Assembly (NCBI GenBank): GCA_017507885.1
Contig: JAFVZY010000083.1
Coordinates: 1-35,874, forward strand
Direction: 5' to 3'
DNA: 35,874 bases
Source of the DNA: Candidatus Methanomethylophilaceae archaeon
GTDB taxonomy: Archaea > Thermoplasmatota > Thermoplasmata > Methanomassiliicoccales > Methanomethylophilaceae
Program-made: the position numbers and the translations under genes
In this document: positions 1 through 8,973 of the stretch, one piece after another
Layout of the letters: each line of letters begins with the position of its first letter
Position numbering within the stretch: position 1 is the first letter of the stretch
The notes under the pieces: model-generated
Told to the model about the DNA's origin: nothing
Databases searched by the model: none
Seen by the model: the letters and a program-made list of their open reading frames with translations, nothing else

Positions 1-1964
1 CATTCCGGGCACACCCTGTTCCCGACCTCCACGGTGATGAATCCTTTTCCGTTCATTTTGGAGGATGCGGACGATTTGCATTGGGATATTGCCGCGTTGA
101 TCTCCCTTCCCGCTTCGGCATCCTTGCCGACGGGGAACAGGGCATGGACCTTGGGCGACATCTCTCTTTCTTTGGCCTTTTCAGGACGTGCCATGCGGGT
201 GCCTACACGGGTCATTGCCCTTGCACGTACTTCGAATCCCGCCGCCGCGGATACGGCCTCCAATGCGTTGGATCCGGTGAACGGTCTGTTTTCAGACAAC
301 CTTTCCCCATCCACCTTCAATCCCAGGCAATCGACTATGGGTTCGGAATATCTTTCATCCACGACTATCGTGTTATCGGACATCTTGTGGATGGCTCCGA
401 GGTCTTCGAGCATCCTTTTCGAGGAGGGGTCTTTCGGTATGCGGAGGGTATCGCCGATGTACCTTCCGTTGCGGAGTATATGGTCCCTCAGGGCGGTCAA
501 TCTCTCCACAGGCCAATCGGACCAGAACAGGTTGTACCTGGGGTGGAGTGGTACCCCGAGTTCCGCACACATCTCCTTTGCGCGCGCGTACGTGGGTTCC
601 CTCCAATCCTTTGGCAGATCCCCTTTTGATCCGAGTTCCAATTTATGCCATTCCAAGGGATATCCGCAGGGTACGAGGGTGTGGTTGTTTTCGCAGAATT
701 CCCCGAATGGTATCAGAATCTCCCCGTTGTCAACGATTTCCGCGATTTTGTCGCGGATCTCCAGGACCTCCTCCTTCGTATGACAGTAGACAAGGTCTCC
801 GTTCTTCAGTAGGAGCAGGGGACCTTCCAATTCGTCGCACGGTGTGACGACACAGGCCTTGCCGGGCCTTTCGATTTTGACCTGAGTACCCAATGCCATG
901 AATTCGTCCATGGCGTACATGCTGCCCGTGTTGAATGCCAGGGATGCCAGCCCTGCGGTGCGTGCCCTGCCGTATCTCAATCTGAATCCACCCACTTCGC
1001 AGGGATGTCCGAAGATGGGGCGTCCGGCAACGATGTCCCTCAGATACTTGTCCTGCGGTTGGACCTTTTTGACACGGGGTTTGTCGTCCTTCTCCTCTTT
1101 TTTTTCGGGAACCTTGTGGGCATCCAGGAATTTTCCGATGAAATCCCATCCTTCGAGGCCGATCTTGTCCACGTGCTTCTTCAGTTTTGCGGCCTTCTGA
1201 CACATCCCCTCCGCGATGACCAGGCAGGCCCCTCCCCTGACCCTGTTCGTGTCTATGCGTGGAAGGTCCCTGAATCCCGAGATCTCCACCTTTTCGGTAC
1301 CCTCCCCATCGACGCATACGGGGCAGTTCCTGACTATCAGGTCGATCTCTTCGGAGGTGGGTGTGTATTGGAGGTGTTGTTGCTGTTTGTACAACGGAAT
1401 CTCCTCATCGAATCTGGCGATCTCCGCATCCGTGGCTATGTACTTCCCGATTCCCAATTCCGTACGTACGACATCCGCGATCAGGACACTCATGGCCTGG
1501 CCTGTTCCGCCGGCCGCACGGATGGGGCCAGCGAAGACCAGATCCACATAGTTGGTTCCGTCCGCGTTGTTGCGGATGCGCGTGGTGGCGATACCCTCCA
1601 GAGGGGCCACCAGGATGCCCTCTGTGAGGACGGCCAGACCCACACGGGTCGCTCTGTCCAGGGCAAGTTCCAGACTCGCGGCGGGCCTCTTGGCCATCTC
1701 CTTGGCCACCATGAGTGCCACTATCTCACGATTCCCGTATTCCGCAGTGAGCCTTCTGATGTCTTCCGCCACCCCTTCGACGTCGTAGTCCTTGAGCAGT
1801 TTCTCCACACGGGATGCCAGGTCCGAGGCCTGGGGGATTTCCACGAACGTTTCCGGATCGTATCCCATGGCACGGGCCTTCTCCGAGATTTCGTAGCATT
1901 CATCCTTCATCGCGGAGAGGTGCTCGAAATACGCCTCCATCTCCGGGCTGGCGGCAGGCATCAT
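1..1964 (-). CDS. polC: DNA polymerase D (Pol II) large subunit DP2, N-terminal part
   Basis: This is the large, catalytic subunit of the archaeal replicative DNA polymerase D; it works with the DP1 exonuclease subunit. About 654 N-terminal residues are visible and the gene runs off the left edge. The beginning (EAYFEHLSAMKDECYEI) and the segment around RVRGGACLVIAEGM match the DP2 family. The last visible residues, RVCPE, are where the family's first zinc finger begins, so the catalytic aspartates lie outside the window. No intein is seen in the visible part. Translation starts at ATG 1964, which overlaps the TGA of the upstream NOG1-like GTPase gene in an ATGA junction, so the two are co-transcribed. 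A second ATG follows directly at 1961. Family assignment is from remembered sequence features, with high confidence. Confidence 0.93.
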   Translation of the reverse strand, partial: MMPAASPEMEAYFEHLSAMKDECYEISEKARAMGYDPETFVEIPQASDLASRVEKLLKDYDVEGVAEDIRRLTAEYGNREIVALMVAKEMAKRPAASLELALDRATRVGLAVLTEGILVAPLEGIATTRIRNNADGTNYVDLVFAGPIRAAGGTGQAMSVLIADVVRTELGIGKYIATDAEIARFDEEIPLYKQQQHLQYTPTSEEIDLIVRNCPVCVDGEGTEKVEISGFRDLPRIDTNRVRGGACLVIAEGMCQKAAKLKKHVDKIGLEGWDFIGKFLDAHKVPEKKEEKDDKPRVKKVQPQDKYLRDIVAGRPIFGHPCEVGGFRLRYGRARTAGLASLAFNTGSMYAMDEFMALGTQVKIERPGKACVVTPCDELEGPLLLLKNGDLVYCHTKEEVLEIRDKIAEIVDNGEILIPFGEFCENNHTLVPCGYPLEWHKLELGSKGDLPKDWREPTYARAKEMCAELGVPLHPRYNLFWSDWPVERLTALRDHILRNGRYIGDTLRIPKDPSSKRMLEDLGAIHKMSDNTIVVDERYSEPIVDCLGLKVDGERLSENRPFTGSNALEAVSAAAGFEVRARAMTRVGTRMARPEKAKEREMSPKVHALFPVGKDAEAGREINAAISQCKSSASSKMNGKGFITVEVGNRVCPE

Positions 1965-2968
1965 TCCACTTCCGTTTCTTCCTCTTCGATGGCTTTGCGA
2001 CGGAAGACGGCCCTCATCTCCTTGGTGACGGCCTCGGTGAGTGCATCCATGTTCTCGCCGGTCTGCGCGGAGAAGAATATGCGGTCGTTCCCGGTCTTCA
2101 TGACGTCGCATTTGCTTTCGGCCACTATTATGGGGACTCCCGGGAAACCGTTCTGCACGGTGTTCAGCAGTTTCTCCTGGACCTCGAGGGTGAATCCGCA
2201 CGTCTCCGAGGGGTCGATGACGAAGAGCATCGCATCCGTCAGATACCTGAGGGCCAGGACGGCCTGTTTCTCGATGTCGTTCCTCTTATCGAACTCCCTG
2301 TCCAGGAGTCCGGGGGTGTCGATTATCTGATACTTCCTCCAATCGTCCTGCACATGACCTACGATGACGCCCTTGGTCGTGAAGGGGTATGGTGCAATCT
2401 CTGGTGCCGCGGAGGACATGACCGTGACGAGGTTGCTCTTCCCCACGTTGGGGAATCCGGCCACCACCAGCGTGGGGACCTTGGGGTCCACGGCGGGGAG
2501 TCTCCTGAACTTGTTCTTGGCATCCTGCAGGAACAGGAGGTCGTCGGAGATCCTGTCCACATAGGAGTTCAGTCTGCCGTAGAAGCTTCTGCGGGTTGCT
2601 TCGATGACTTCGGGATCCTTGCTGCGCCTTATGTCCTTGAGACAGTCGTTCTTGAGTTTCTCGACCTTGGTGGCACACCAGTTCACGGCACCCAGGGCCT
2701 TCTTGTATCTGTCTATGCCTATGACGATGTCCACCAGCTGGGGGAGGAAATCGTCCATCTTGTCCATGCGCGGGAACCTGTCGACGTATCCCGCCAATGC
2801 GGTGACCACGATGTCGCCCGATGCGGTGACCTTGGCGAGTGCGGTCTTCTTGCGTGTGTCAAATGTGTTGGCGCCGTTCTTGTAGATCTTGGACGCCCTG
2901 TGGAACGCCTTCTCCATCAGTTCCTCGGACGACAGCACAGTGGGCACCTTGTAATCCATTCCGGCCAT
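1961..2968 (-). CDS. NOG1-like GTPase
   Basis: A 335-residue GTPase of the OBG/NOG1 group. NOG1 proteins are known to act in large ribosomal subunit assembly. An N-terminal helical region (about residues 1-160) precedes the G domain: G1 GFPNVGKS at 171-178, switch region with PYPFTTKG near 193-200, G3 DTPG at 217-220, G4 SKCD at 285-288 and G5 SAQTG at 300-304. G4 reads SKxD rather than the usual NKxD, a mild deviation. The C-terminus is acidic (EEEETEVE). It is the first gene of a two-gene operon with polC (4-nt overlap) and has its own TATA box about 25 nt upstream of the ATG, which suggests a leaderless or very short-leader mRNA. Pairing with the replicative polymerase suggests coupling of ribosome and DNA synthesis to growth, which is inference. 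Confidence 0.9.
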   Translation of the reverse strand: MAGMDYKVPTVLSSEELMEKAFHRASKIYKNGANTFDTRKKTALAKVTASGDIVVTALAGYVDRFPRMDKMDDFLPQLVDIVIGIDRYKKALGAVNWCATKVEKLKNDCLKDIRRSKDPEVIEATRRSFYGRLNSYVDRISDDLLFLQDAKNKFRRLPAVDPKVPTLVVAGFPNVGKSNLVTVMSSAAPEIAPYPFTTKGVIVGHVQDDWRKYQIIDTPGLLDREFDKRNDIEKQAVLALRYLTDAMLFVIDPSETCGFTLEVQEKLLNTVQNGFPGVPIIVAESKCDVMKTGNDRIFFSAQTGENMDALTEAVTKEMRAVFRRKAIEEEETEVE

Positions 2969-2988
2969 GATTGTGCATCGACTCCTTG

Positions 2989-2996
2989 TATAAAAA
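2989..2996 (-). promoter_or_regulatory. TATA box of the NOG1-polC operon
   Basis: On the minus strand the sequence reads TTATTTTTATAC, centred about 25 nt before ATG 2968, the spacing expected for an archaeal promoter with a leaderless transcript. An AAGGAG lies 13 nt before the ATG, probably too far away to act as a ribosome binding site. The same T-rich tract forms the 3' part of the terminator of the upstream gene. Confidence 0.6.
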
Positions 2997-3020
2997 TAAG
3001 GGGAGGGGAGCGTGCCCCTC
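2990..3020 (-). terminator. Hairpin plus T-rich tract after the large surface-protein gene
   Basis: On the minus strand, GAGGGG (3020-3015), a 6-nt loop and CCCCTC (3008-3003) form a 6-bp stem six nucleotides beyond the TGA at 3026. A T-rich tract follows (TTATTTTTATA). The tract also serves as the TATA element of the next gene, so terminator and promoter are fused. Confidence 0.5.
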
Positions 3021-3025
3021 TGATT

Positions 3026-6000
3026 TCATCTCCATCCCACGGTGACCTTCAATACCCACAGGTCCCCCTTCATGTCCTCGTCGAAGTTCAATCTCCCAGG
3101 GACCGTTTCGGGCATGCAGTCCAGGATCCTTGCACCGAATGTGACCTCGGGTCTCCCCACATCCCGTCCGGCGACCTCTTTGATGGAGGAGAGGTTCGTG
3201 TAGAACGTGATTCCAAGTTCAAGGTCCGGCATGATGTCGCCTCCGTTCAGGAATTCGGGAAATCCGATCGACGTACCCATGGTGAGTTCAAGGTCCACCT
3301 CGTCGTTGAACGATTCCGGAAGTATTATTCCGGACGGGTTCTCCACGTTGAACATCATCCCTTCGATCTCCCCGACGATGTATTTCAGGATGTCCTCCGG
3401 CAGTTGTGATTCGGTGCGCAACGCCAATCTGAGTCCCGCCGATGCGGTGTCCAAGGTATCTGAGAAATCCACTTCGATGAACACCGCGGCCTCCACCAAC
3501 CTTCCTGTGACCGTTTCTATGACTCCATCCACGGTGTTGCGTACCACGCATTCGAGGAAGTCGCCCAGGGAGTCCATATCGGTTATCACCCCCACCCGGT
3601 CGAACGCCTTCGTAACCGCATCCCATGCCACATCCTTCATGTCGGATGCGGATATCACCGCATCCAACATCGATCCGTTGCATTGGCCGTACGTCCCTTC
3701 GGAGAAGGACCATTCCGTGCATCCGTCGAAGTTCCTGTGCCAGGTCCTGTGGTCGTCTTCCGTGTCCTTCAAGGTGGGCGTCTTGTCCACCTTGTTTCCA
3801 TCCGGGTCCTTCAGTGTCAGGGCCTCCCCTGATTTTGTGTATTTGCCGGAGTCGTTGACGAGGACGAATTCCGGCTTCAGGACCACCATCTGACCCGGTC
3901 CTATGCTTCCGGATAGTCCCATGACCTTCTCCCTCCAGTCCGACGAGGCCGTTATCGTGTATCCGTCCAGGTCTATGGTGGATGTCGTGTTGTTGTACAG
4001 TTCCACCCATTCGTTGCCCTTGTCATCTCCTTTCGGATTGGATTCGAACTCGTTGATCATCAATCCGTTCTTCACGGGTGACGAGTACCTCAACTGGAAT
4101 CCCGCATCCACACCCATCTCCATGCCTGCGACAGGCAACGGTATGTTCGATAGGATGTCTCCCAGACCTGGTACATCGCTCAATGTCAAACCCAGTTCGT
4201 GATACTGTACCAGTTCGGGCATGATCAGGGACACGTCCGTGTCGCCCATCCTCCCGTCCAGTGTCAACAGGTGCTTCCCGCCCTTCATGAGAGGGTCCAG
4301 GGTACCTTTGACACTCCAGTCCCCCTTCACATCCTTGATGGAACCGAATCCCGTGACAATGACGTTGTCCGCTTCGGTCTCACCGCGGATCCTGATTTTG
4401 AGTCCTGCGGTGAATTCCAGGTCTCCCGTGTCGCCTGACAGCTGTGCGGTCATGAGTTCTTTGGTGTTGTCCGTCCAGGATAGCGCGTCGGTGGACACGG
4501 TCAGCGTGTATCCGAAGAACGGCATCGACACGCTCTGCCTTTCCAGACCTATCGCGATGAGGAAGTTCTCCAGGTATTCCGCAGCGAATGCGTCCGCACT
4601 CTCCACGATCCAATCCCATATCTCCTGTATGGCACCGCCCACCGTTCCAAGGAGGGTTTCCACGATTCCGGATACGAAGTTCGCAACATCAGCCATGTGT
4701 TCGTAGAGCTCGGACGTCGCTTTCTTGAACACCTCCATCACCTTCTTGAGGGGTTCCAACACGGGTTCGAGGACATCCAGCATGACCTTCCAGGCGTCTG
4801 TGAGGATGGTGTCCGACGGGCGGTACTCCACATCTTTCAACGCCCATCCGCTCACCACCGGGATGGTCAGGGTCATGTCGATGTCGATCGTCCCTTCGGA
4901 TGTGGATGATTGCGCCCTCATGGCTCCTGCCAGGGCTCCCATCCCGGTCACCGTGTATTCGACTCTGTCCCCGATGCTGGTTTCGAACACGGTGGAGTAC
5001 GCTGCCGTGCGGTCGTCCGTGAATCCGGTCTGATGGACGCATTGATCTCCCACGATGACCGGTTCCGATATGACTGGGTTTGATACGATCTCCACATCCA
5101 GGCGTTCGATGATGCGGTTCCCATCCGAATCGGACATCTCGAAGACATCCATTCCCGGAAGTGTTTCGACCACCCCATGGGAGTTCATCATGGAGAGGTC
5201 CAGCATCTCGTTGCACATGGTCTCCATGCGTTGTTCTATTATCCCGACGATGAGGGTCTGATCCAATATGAACGCCAATATCTCGGAAAGCGCTTCCCTG
5301 ATGAAGCTCCCGCCCGATTCGGGGAGTTCGGAGAGGTCCGTGAACATCTTCACGTACCTGTCCAGTTTGAGGTCGTAGTGGGTGTGGGCCGACTTCATGG
5401 CGTTGCTCGCGAGTCTGTTCGCGGTGGCAGGAGGGTATTTCTCCAGGAATGCGGCCGAGACGTTCGCATCCAGCGTCGCATAGTCCGTGAACGTGTCCCT
5501 GTTCTCCTCCATGGCCTTCAGCAGCTCCATGTAGATCGGATCGACTATCGTGGCCTCCGCCAGGGATTCGTACAGTGCGTCGGATATCACCTCCCCTCCT
5601 CCGTCCATGAGCGACCCCACTGCATCCCGGAGGGTGTCCACGAGTCTTTCCGAGTCGTAGGGGTCCACTTCGTATGCGACGGTTCCCAGTCCCAATCTGT
5701 CGCCGAGTTTCAGTCCCGCCGAGCGTACGATCTCCATGATGTAGTCCTTGATGTAATCCCCGTCGTCATAGGTCTTTTTGAAGTTCTTTATCCAATCCAG
5801 TTCGAATATGTCGATCTGCGGAAATTCCGCCGATATGTAGCTGTACACGTATTTCTGTTCGCTCGCACTCCATGTTTTCACCCCGAACGTCACGAATCCG
5901 CCGACGGGATGGCGGTAGTCCTCCTCCGCGTATCCGTTGAGTTCCATCATCGTTTTCAACAGTGGTACGGCACTGTACACGCTTTCCCCCGTGAACAGTG

Positions 6001-6979
6001 ATTTGAGGGCGTTTATGGCATCCTTGAATGGTTCCAGGACATCCTCCAGGTAATCCACGATGACGTTGCCGTAGAAGTAATCGAACCATCTGGTCGCTAT
6101 GTCGTCAAGAAGGGATTCGAGCGCCTGCGCATATACGGCGGAGACGTCGATGACCACCTTCCCGTCCGAATCCGTGGACATGAGGTCCCCGAGGTCCACC
6201 CTGTCCCTGGATGACAGTTCCCCGTCGCCGTCGCGGAAACAAATCAGTCCCATGACTTCGAGAGCGTTCTCATATGCATCGGACACATCTTGTTGTGTTA
6301 TTATCCCCGATGTCGACCTCCCTCCGTGGACGGACAATGCGCCGTACCCGTTCACCACCCTGAGCTGGGCGAGTGATGCAAGTTGATACGTCACCATCTG
6401 GGACATCGCGGTCCCCTCACCTGATACGAGGGATTCGAAAAGGGATCCCCTGGAGTCCGTCAGAGGGAGGGAGCAGCTTCCGTCCGACCTGATCTCCATA
6501 TCGTATTCCGTCACGCCCGTGACTGTGGTGGCCTTCACGGTCACCGTCCCGGTCGCCCTCAGATATACCGGGACGTGCCCGTCCGTCGCCCCCGGCAATG
6601 TGGATATCGACAGATTCTCCGTACCTAGTTCGATGTCATGGGACATCAGCTCCATGATGGTACCGTCGTCTTCCAGGGGGAATTGGAAGGACATCCAATC
6701 CGATACGCGGTCGTCGAACGTTGCGGTCTTCTCCGAGAGGCCTCCCGTGCCTCCGCTGAGGGATATGTCGCGTATGATTTCCCCCAGACCCCTGTTCACG
6801 TGATTCCTCGCGTTCGTCAGGGCGATGTCGATGGCGTCCGCATCCTTTTCGGCATTCCCCGTGTTCTCCGAGGCGTTCCCGTATTGGGTCGCCTCAGCCA
6901 TGCACATCATCGATCCCAGCAGTATCGCCACCGCGATCACCGCAAACGGCATGGCGCCCCGTTCATCGTTGCGTTTCAT
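3026..6979 (-). CDS. Large exported or membrane-anchored protein with lamin-tail-like domain
   Basis: A 1,317-residue protein of unknown function. The N-terminus (MKRNDERGAMPFAVIAVAI) is short, charged and then hydrophobic (residues about 9-29), like a pilin-type leader or signal anchor; the rest is predicted to face outward. Most of the chain is acidic, with few cysteines and alternating helical and beta-rich stretches. Around residues 970-1100 there is a lamin-tail-like (LTD) module: MINEFESNPKGDD, EWVELYNN, DLDGYTI, a GPGQMVVL turn and KDPDGNKVDKTPTL. LTD modules are known in many secreted bacterial and archaeal proteins. The opening resembles haloarchaeal DUF7286-like proteins encoded near type IV pilus genes, an unverified recollection. 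The gene is alone, with its own TATA box and terminator. It could be an adhesin, pilus accessory or cell-envelope protein. Confidence 0.8.
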   Translation of the reverse strand: MKRNDERGAMPFAVIAVAILLGSMMCMAEATQYGNASENTGNAEKDADAIDIALTNARNHVNRGLGEIIRDISLSGGTGGLSEKTATFDDRVSDWMSFQFPLEDDGTIMELMSHDIELGTENLSISTLPGATDGHVPVYLRATGTVTVKATTVTGVTEYDMEIRSDGSCSLPLTDSRGSLFESLVSGEGTAMSQMVTYQLASLAQLRVVNGYGALSVHGGRSTSGIITQQDVSDAYENALEVMGLICFRDGDGELSSRDRVDLGDLMSTDSDGKVVIDVSAVYAQALESLLDDIATRWFDYFYGNVIVDYLEDVLEPFKDAINALKSLFTGESVYSAVPLLKTMMELNGYAEEDYRHPVGGFVTFGVKTWSASEQKYVYSYISAEFPQIDIFELDWIKNFKKTYDDGDYIKDYIMEIVRSAGLKLGDRLGLGTVAYEVDPYDSERLVDTLRDAVGSLMDGGGEVISDALYESLAEATIVDPIYMELLKAMEENRDTFTDYATLDANVSAAFLEKYPPATANRLASNAMKSAHTHYDLKLDRYVKMFTDLSELPESGGSFIREALSEILAFILDQTLIVGIIEQRMETMCNEMLDLSMMNSHGVVETLPGMDVFEMSDSDGNRIIERLDVEIVSNPVISEPVIVGDQCVHQTGFTDDRTAAYSTVFETSIGDRVEYTVTGMGALAGAMRAQSSTSEGTIDIDMTLTIPVVSGWALKDVEYRPSDTILTDAWKVMLDVLEPVLEPLKKVMEVFKKATSELYEHMADVANFVSGIVETLLGTVGGAIQEIWDWIVESADAFAAEYLENFLIAIGLERQSVSMPFFGYTLTVSTDALSWTDNTKELMTAQLSGDTGDLEFTAGLKIRIRGETEADNVIVTGFGSIKDVKGDWSVKGTLDPLMKGGKHLLTLDGRMGDTDVSLIMPELVQYHELGLTLSDVPGLGDILSNIPLPVAGMEMGVDAGFQLRYSSPVKNGLMINEFESNPKGDDKGNEWVELYNNTTSTIDLDGYTITASSDWREKVMGLSGSIGPGQMVVLKPEFVLVNDSGKYTKSGEALTLKDPDGNKVDKTPTLKDTEDDHRTWHRNFDGCTEWSFSEGTYGQCNGSMLDAVISASDMKDVAWDAVTKAFDRVGVITDMDSLGDFLECVVRNTVDGVIETVTGRLVEAAVFIEVDFSDTLDTASAGLRLALRTESQLPEDILKYIVGEIEGMMFNVENPSGIILPESFNDEVDLELTMGTSIGFPEFLNGGDIMPDLELGITFYTNLSSIKEVAGRDVGRPEVTFGARILDCMPETVPGRLNFDEDMKGDLWVLKVTVGWR

Positions 6980-7004
6980 GGGGTACCGTTCGAGGGATGT
7001 ACGG

Positions 7005-7012
7005 ATTTAAAG
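7005..7012 (-). promoter_or_regulatory. TATA box of the large surface-protein gene
   Basis: The minus strand reads CCTTTAAATCC, about 29 nt upstream of ATG 6979. It supports that ATG as the start and suggests a very short leader. The 186-bp intergenic region is shared with the divergent tes operon. Confidence 0.55.
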
Positions 7013-7128
7013 GGGTCCGTGTGCGTCCATGTTACCCGTTTCGAAGGGTTCCAATGGAAACGGATCGCCACATCCCCCGACCCTGGCATAATAAACTTCG
7101 TTTATTCCGTTGGTTCGTGACGGGTCTG

Positions 7129-7137
7129 CTTTTATAT
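7129..7137 (+). promoter_or_regulatory. TATA box of the tes-ferredoxin-GGR operon
   Basis: CTTTTATATG is centred about 32 nt before ATG 7166, the expected place for a leaderless or short-leader archaeal promoter. No clear Shine-Dalgarno sequence precedes that ATG, which fits. Confidence 0.6.
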
Positions 7138-7165
7138 GACGACCTCTTAACCGCGAACAGGTACC

Positions 7166-8794
7166 ATGACTAAAACGTCTATTGATTACGCTAGCAAGAC
7201 CGGTCTTCCCAAGAGGACCAGGTCATTGTGCCCCGAGTGCGGCAAGCTCATCGAGGCCGACATCCTTGCCAGGGACGGCAAGGTCATGATGGAGAAGGAG
7301 TGTCCGGACTGCGGAAGGAGTTTTTCCGACGTGTACTGGTCCGATGTGGATCTCTATCTCAAGGCCGAGAAGTTCGCACACGACGGAGTCGGACTTCACA
7401 ACTCCATGAATGAGACGTTGAAGGACGGTCAGGACGATTCAGTGAATTTCATGATAGGGGACGAGAGGTTCGACCTTCTTTCCTGTACCGCCATTGCCAA
7501 TATCGATCTCACCAACAGGTGCAACATGAACTGTCCCATCTGTTTCGCCAATGCAAACGATCAGGGATACGTCTATGAACCCACCTTCGATGAGGTCCAT
7601 AAGATGCTTCTGACCCTCAGGTCCGAGGAGCCCATCAAATGTACTGCCGTCCAGTTCGCCGGAGGGGAGCCCACCATCTACGACAGGTTCGTGGATGCCG
7701 TGGCGGATGCCAAATCCATGAATTTCGCTCAAATCCAGGTGGCCACCAATGGAATCAAATTCGCCAGGGACTATGAGTTCCTGAAGGCTTCCAAACTGGC
7801 CGGACTCAACACCATTTATCTCCAGTTCGACACCTTGAACGATGACACCTACAGGCGTTCCAGGGGAAGAAGGATGCTCGATGTCAAGATGAAGGTCATC
7901 GAGAACTGCAGGAGGCTCGTTTCCGAGGGTATATCCAGCCCCTCCATCGTACTGGTTCCCGTTGTCGTCACTGGAATGAACGACCACGAGATAGGAGATA
8001 TCATAAGGTTCGCCTTCGATAACGCCGATGTCATCAGAGGGATAAACTTCCAGCCCGTCTCATTCACCGGACGTGTCACCCAGGAGGAGGTCTCCGAGGG
8101 AAGGTTCACCCTCCCCGATCTCGTCAGATGCGTGGAGGAGCAGACAGGTTACACCAACAAGGACGATTGGTACCCCGTCCCCGTAGTGGCCCCCATCTCC
8201 AAATTCGCATCCACGATCCTCGGTCAGAACAAGGTGACCTTCACCACGCACCCCCATTGTGGAATCGCGACATACCTCTTCCAGGATGAGAACGGAAACG
8301 TCGTTCCCTTCCCCAGGTTCGTCGATGTGGCCATGTTCTCGTCGGAACTCGACAAGATCGCGGACAAGGCCGATGATGCCACTTTCAAGAAGCTGTATGC
8401 CATGAAGCTGGTCAAGCTGCTCAACAAGTGCGTCGACGAGGAGAAGATGCCCGAAGGTCTCTCCAAGAAGAAGTTCGTGGATCTCATCTCCGGTGTCATG
8501 AGCGACAAATCCAAGGAGACTCTGGCAGCATTCTCCTGGAAGATGATGCTCATCTGCGGAATGCATTTCCAGGACAATTACAATTACGATCTCGAGAGGG
8601 TCAGGCGTTGCGGGGTCCATTACGTGACTCCCGATTGCCGCGTCATCCCGTTCTGTGCCTACAACAGCGGTCCGGAACTCCGCAGGGGTGTGGAGGAACA
8701 GTTCTCCATCCCCTTGGAGGAGTGGAAGGCCACCCACAAGGAACAGGCGAGGGAGTTGGCGGAAGCCCTCATAGTCCCCAAGGACCAGGAGTGA
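7166..8794 (+). CDS. tes: Radical SAM tetraether lipid synthase (Tes/GDGT-MAS family)
   Basis: A 542-residue radical SAM protein that best fits tetraether lipid synthase (characterised as MJ0619 and MA_1486). Tes joins the phytanyl chains of two archaeol-type lipids by C-C bonds to make membrane-spanning tetraethers. Visible features: an N-terminal rubredoxin-like pair CPEC (22-25) and CPDC (46-49); the radical SAM cluster motif C119-x3-C123-x2-C126 (CNMNCPIC); a glycine-rich AGGEPT segment for SAM binding; and a C-terminal cysteine group (RRCGVHY, PDCRV, PFCAYN) for extra Fe-S clusters. It heads an operon with a 2x[4Fe-4S] ferredoxin and geranylgeranyl reductase. The same trio is found in Methanosarcina acetivorans (MA1486-MA1484), as I recall, and supports the lipid role. 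Other radical SAM enzymes share the fold, but context makes Tes the best call. Confidence 0.88.
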   Translation: MTKTSIDYASKTGLPKRTRSLCPECGKLIEADILARDGKVMMEKECPDCGRSFSDVYWSDVDLYLKAEKFAHDGVGLHNSMNETLKDGQDDSVNFMIGDERFDLLSCTAIANIDLTNRCNMNCPICFANANDQGYVYEPTFDEVHKMLLTLRSEEPIKCTAVQFAGGEPTIYDRFVDAVADAKSMNFAQIQVATNGIKFARDYEFLKASKLAGLNTIYLQFDTLNDDTYRRSRGRRMLDVKMKVIENCRRLVSEGISSPSIVLVPVVVTGMNDHEIGDIIRFAFDNADVIRGINFQPVSFTGRVTQEEVSEGRFTLPDLVRCVEEQTGYTNKDDWYPVPVVAPISKFASTILGQNKVTFTTHPHCGIATYLFQDENGNVVPFPRFVDVAMFSSELDKIADKADDATFKKLYAMKLVKLLNKCVDEEKMPEGLSKKKFVDLISGVMSDKSKETLAAFSWKMMLICGMHFQDNYNYDLERVRRCGVHYVTPDCRVIPFCAYNSGPELRRGVEEQFSIPLEEWKATHKEQARELAEALIVPKDQE

Positions 8795-8802
8795 TGTGTC
8801 TT

Positions 8803-8967
8803 ATGAAGGTCAATTACGACAAATGCCTCCACTGCGGAGGTTGTGTGGGGTCCTGCCCCAAGAACGCGATCTTCCTGAACGATTACGTTCTGGAGTTCAA
8901 CGACGACTGCAACGGATGCGGAAGATGTGTCAAGCTCTGTCCCGTGGCCGCACTTTCCAAGGAGTGA
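8803..8967 (+). CDS. Small 2x[4Fe-4S] ferredoxin
   Basis: A 54-residue ferredoxin with two complete cluster motifs, CLHCGGCVGSC (Cys 8, 11, 14, 18) and CNGCGRCVKLC (Cys 36, 39, 42, 46), each followed by Pro. It is probably the electron donor to the downstream geranylgeranyl reductase and perhaps to Tes. The M. acetivorans homologue at the same position is known to support GGR activity. I chose ATG 8803 because GGAG at 8788-8791 is well spaced (11 nt). The other ATG, at 8794, overlaps the tes stop (TGATG) and would add only MCL, with the SD too close. The downstream gene starts 6 nt after the stop. Confidence 0.9.
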   Translation: MKVNYDKCLHCGGCVGSCPKNAIFLNDYVLEFNDDCNGCGRCVKLCPVAALSKE

Positions 8968-8973
8968 TTCAGC

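Noticed and set aside
1005-2330. Long plus-strand open frame opposite polC and the NOG1-like GTPase gene
   Set aside because: Its sequence has no family resemblance and lies antisense to two strongly recognised genes; codon bias of GC-rich genes creates such frames.
1814-3409. Long plus-strand open frame of 531 codons across NOG1 and the surface-protein gene
   Set aside because: Antisense to two real genes, His/Gly/Val-rich composition typical of reverse reading; crosses a promoter and terminator.
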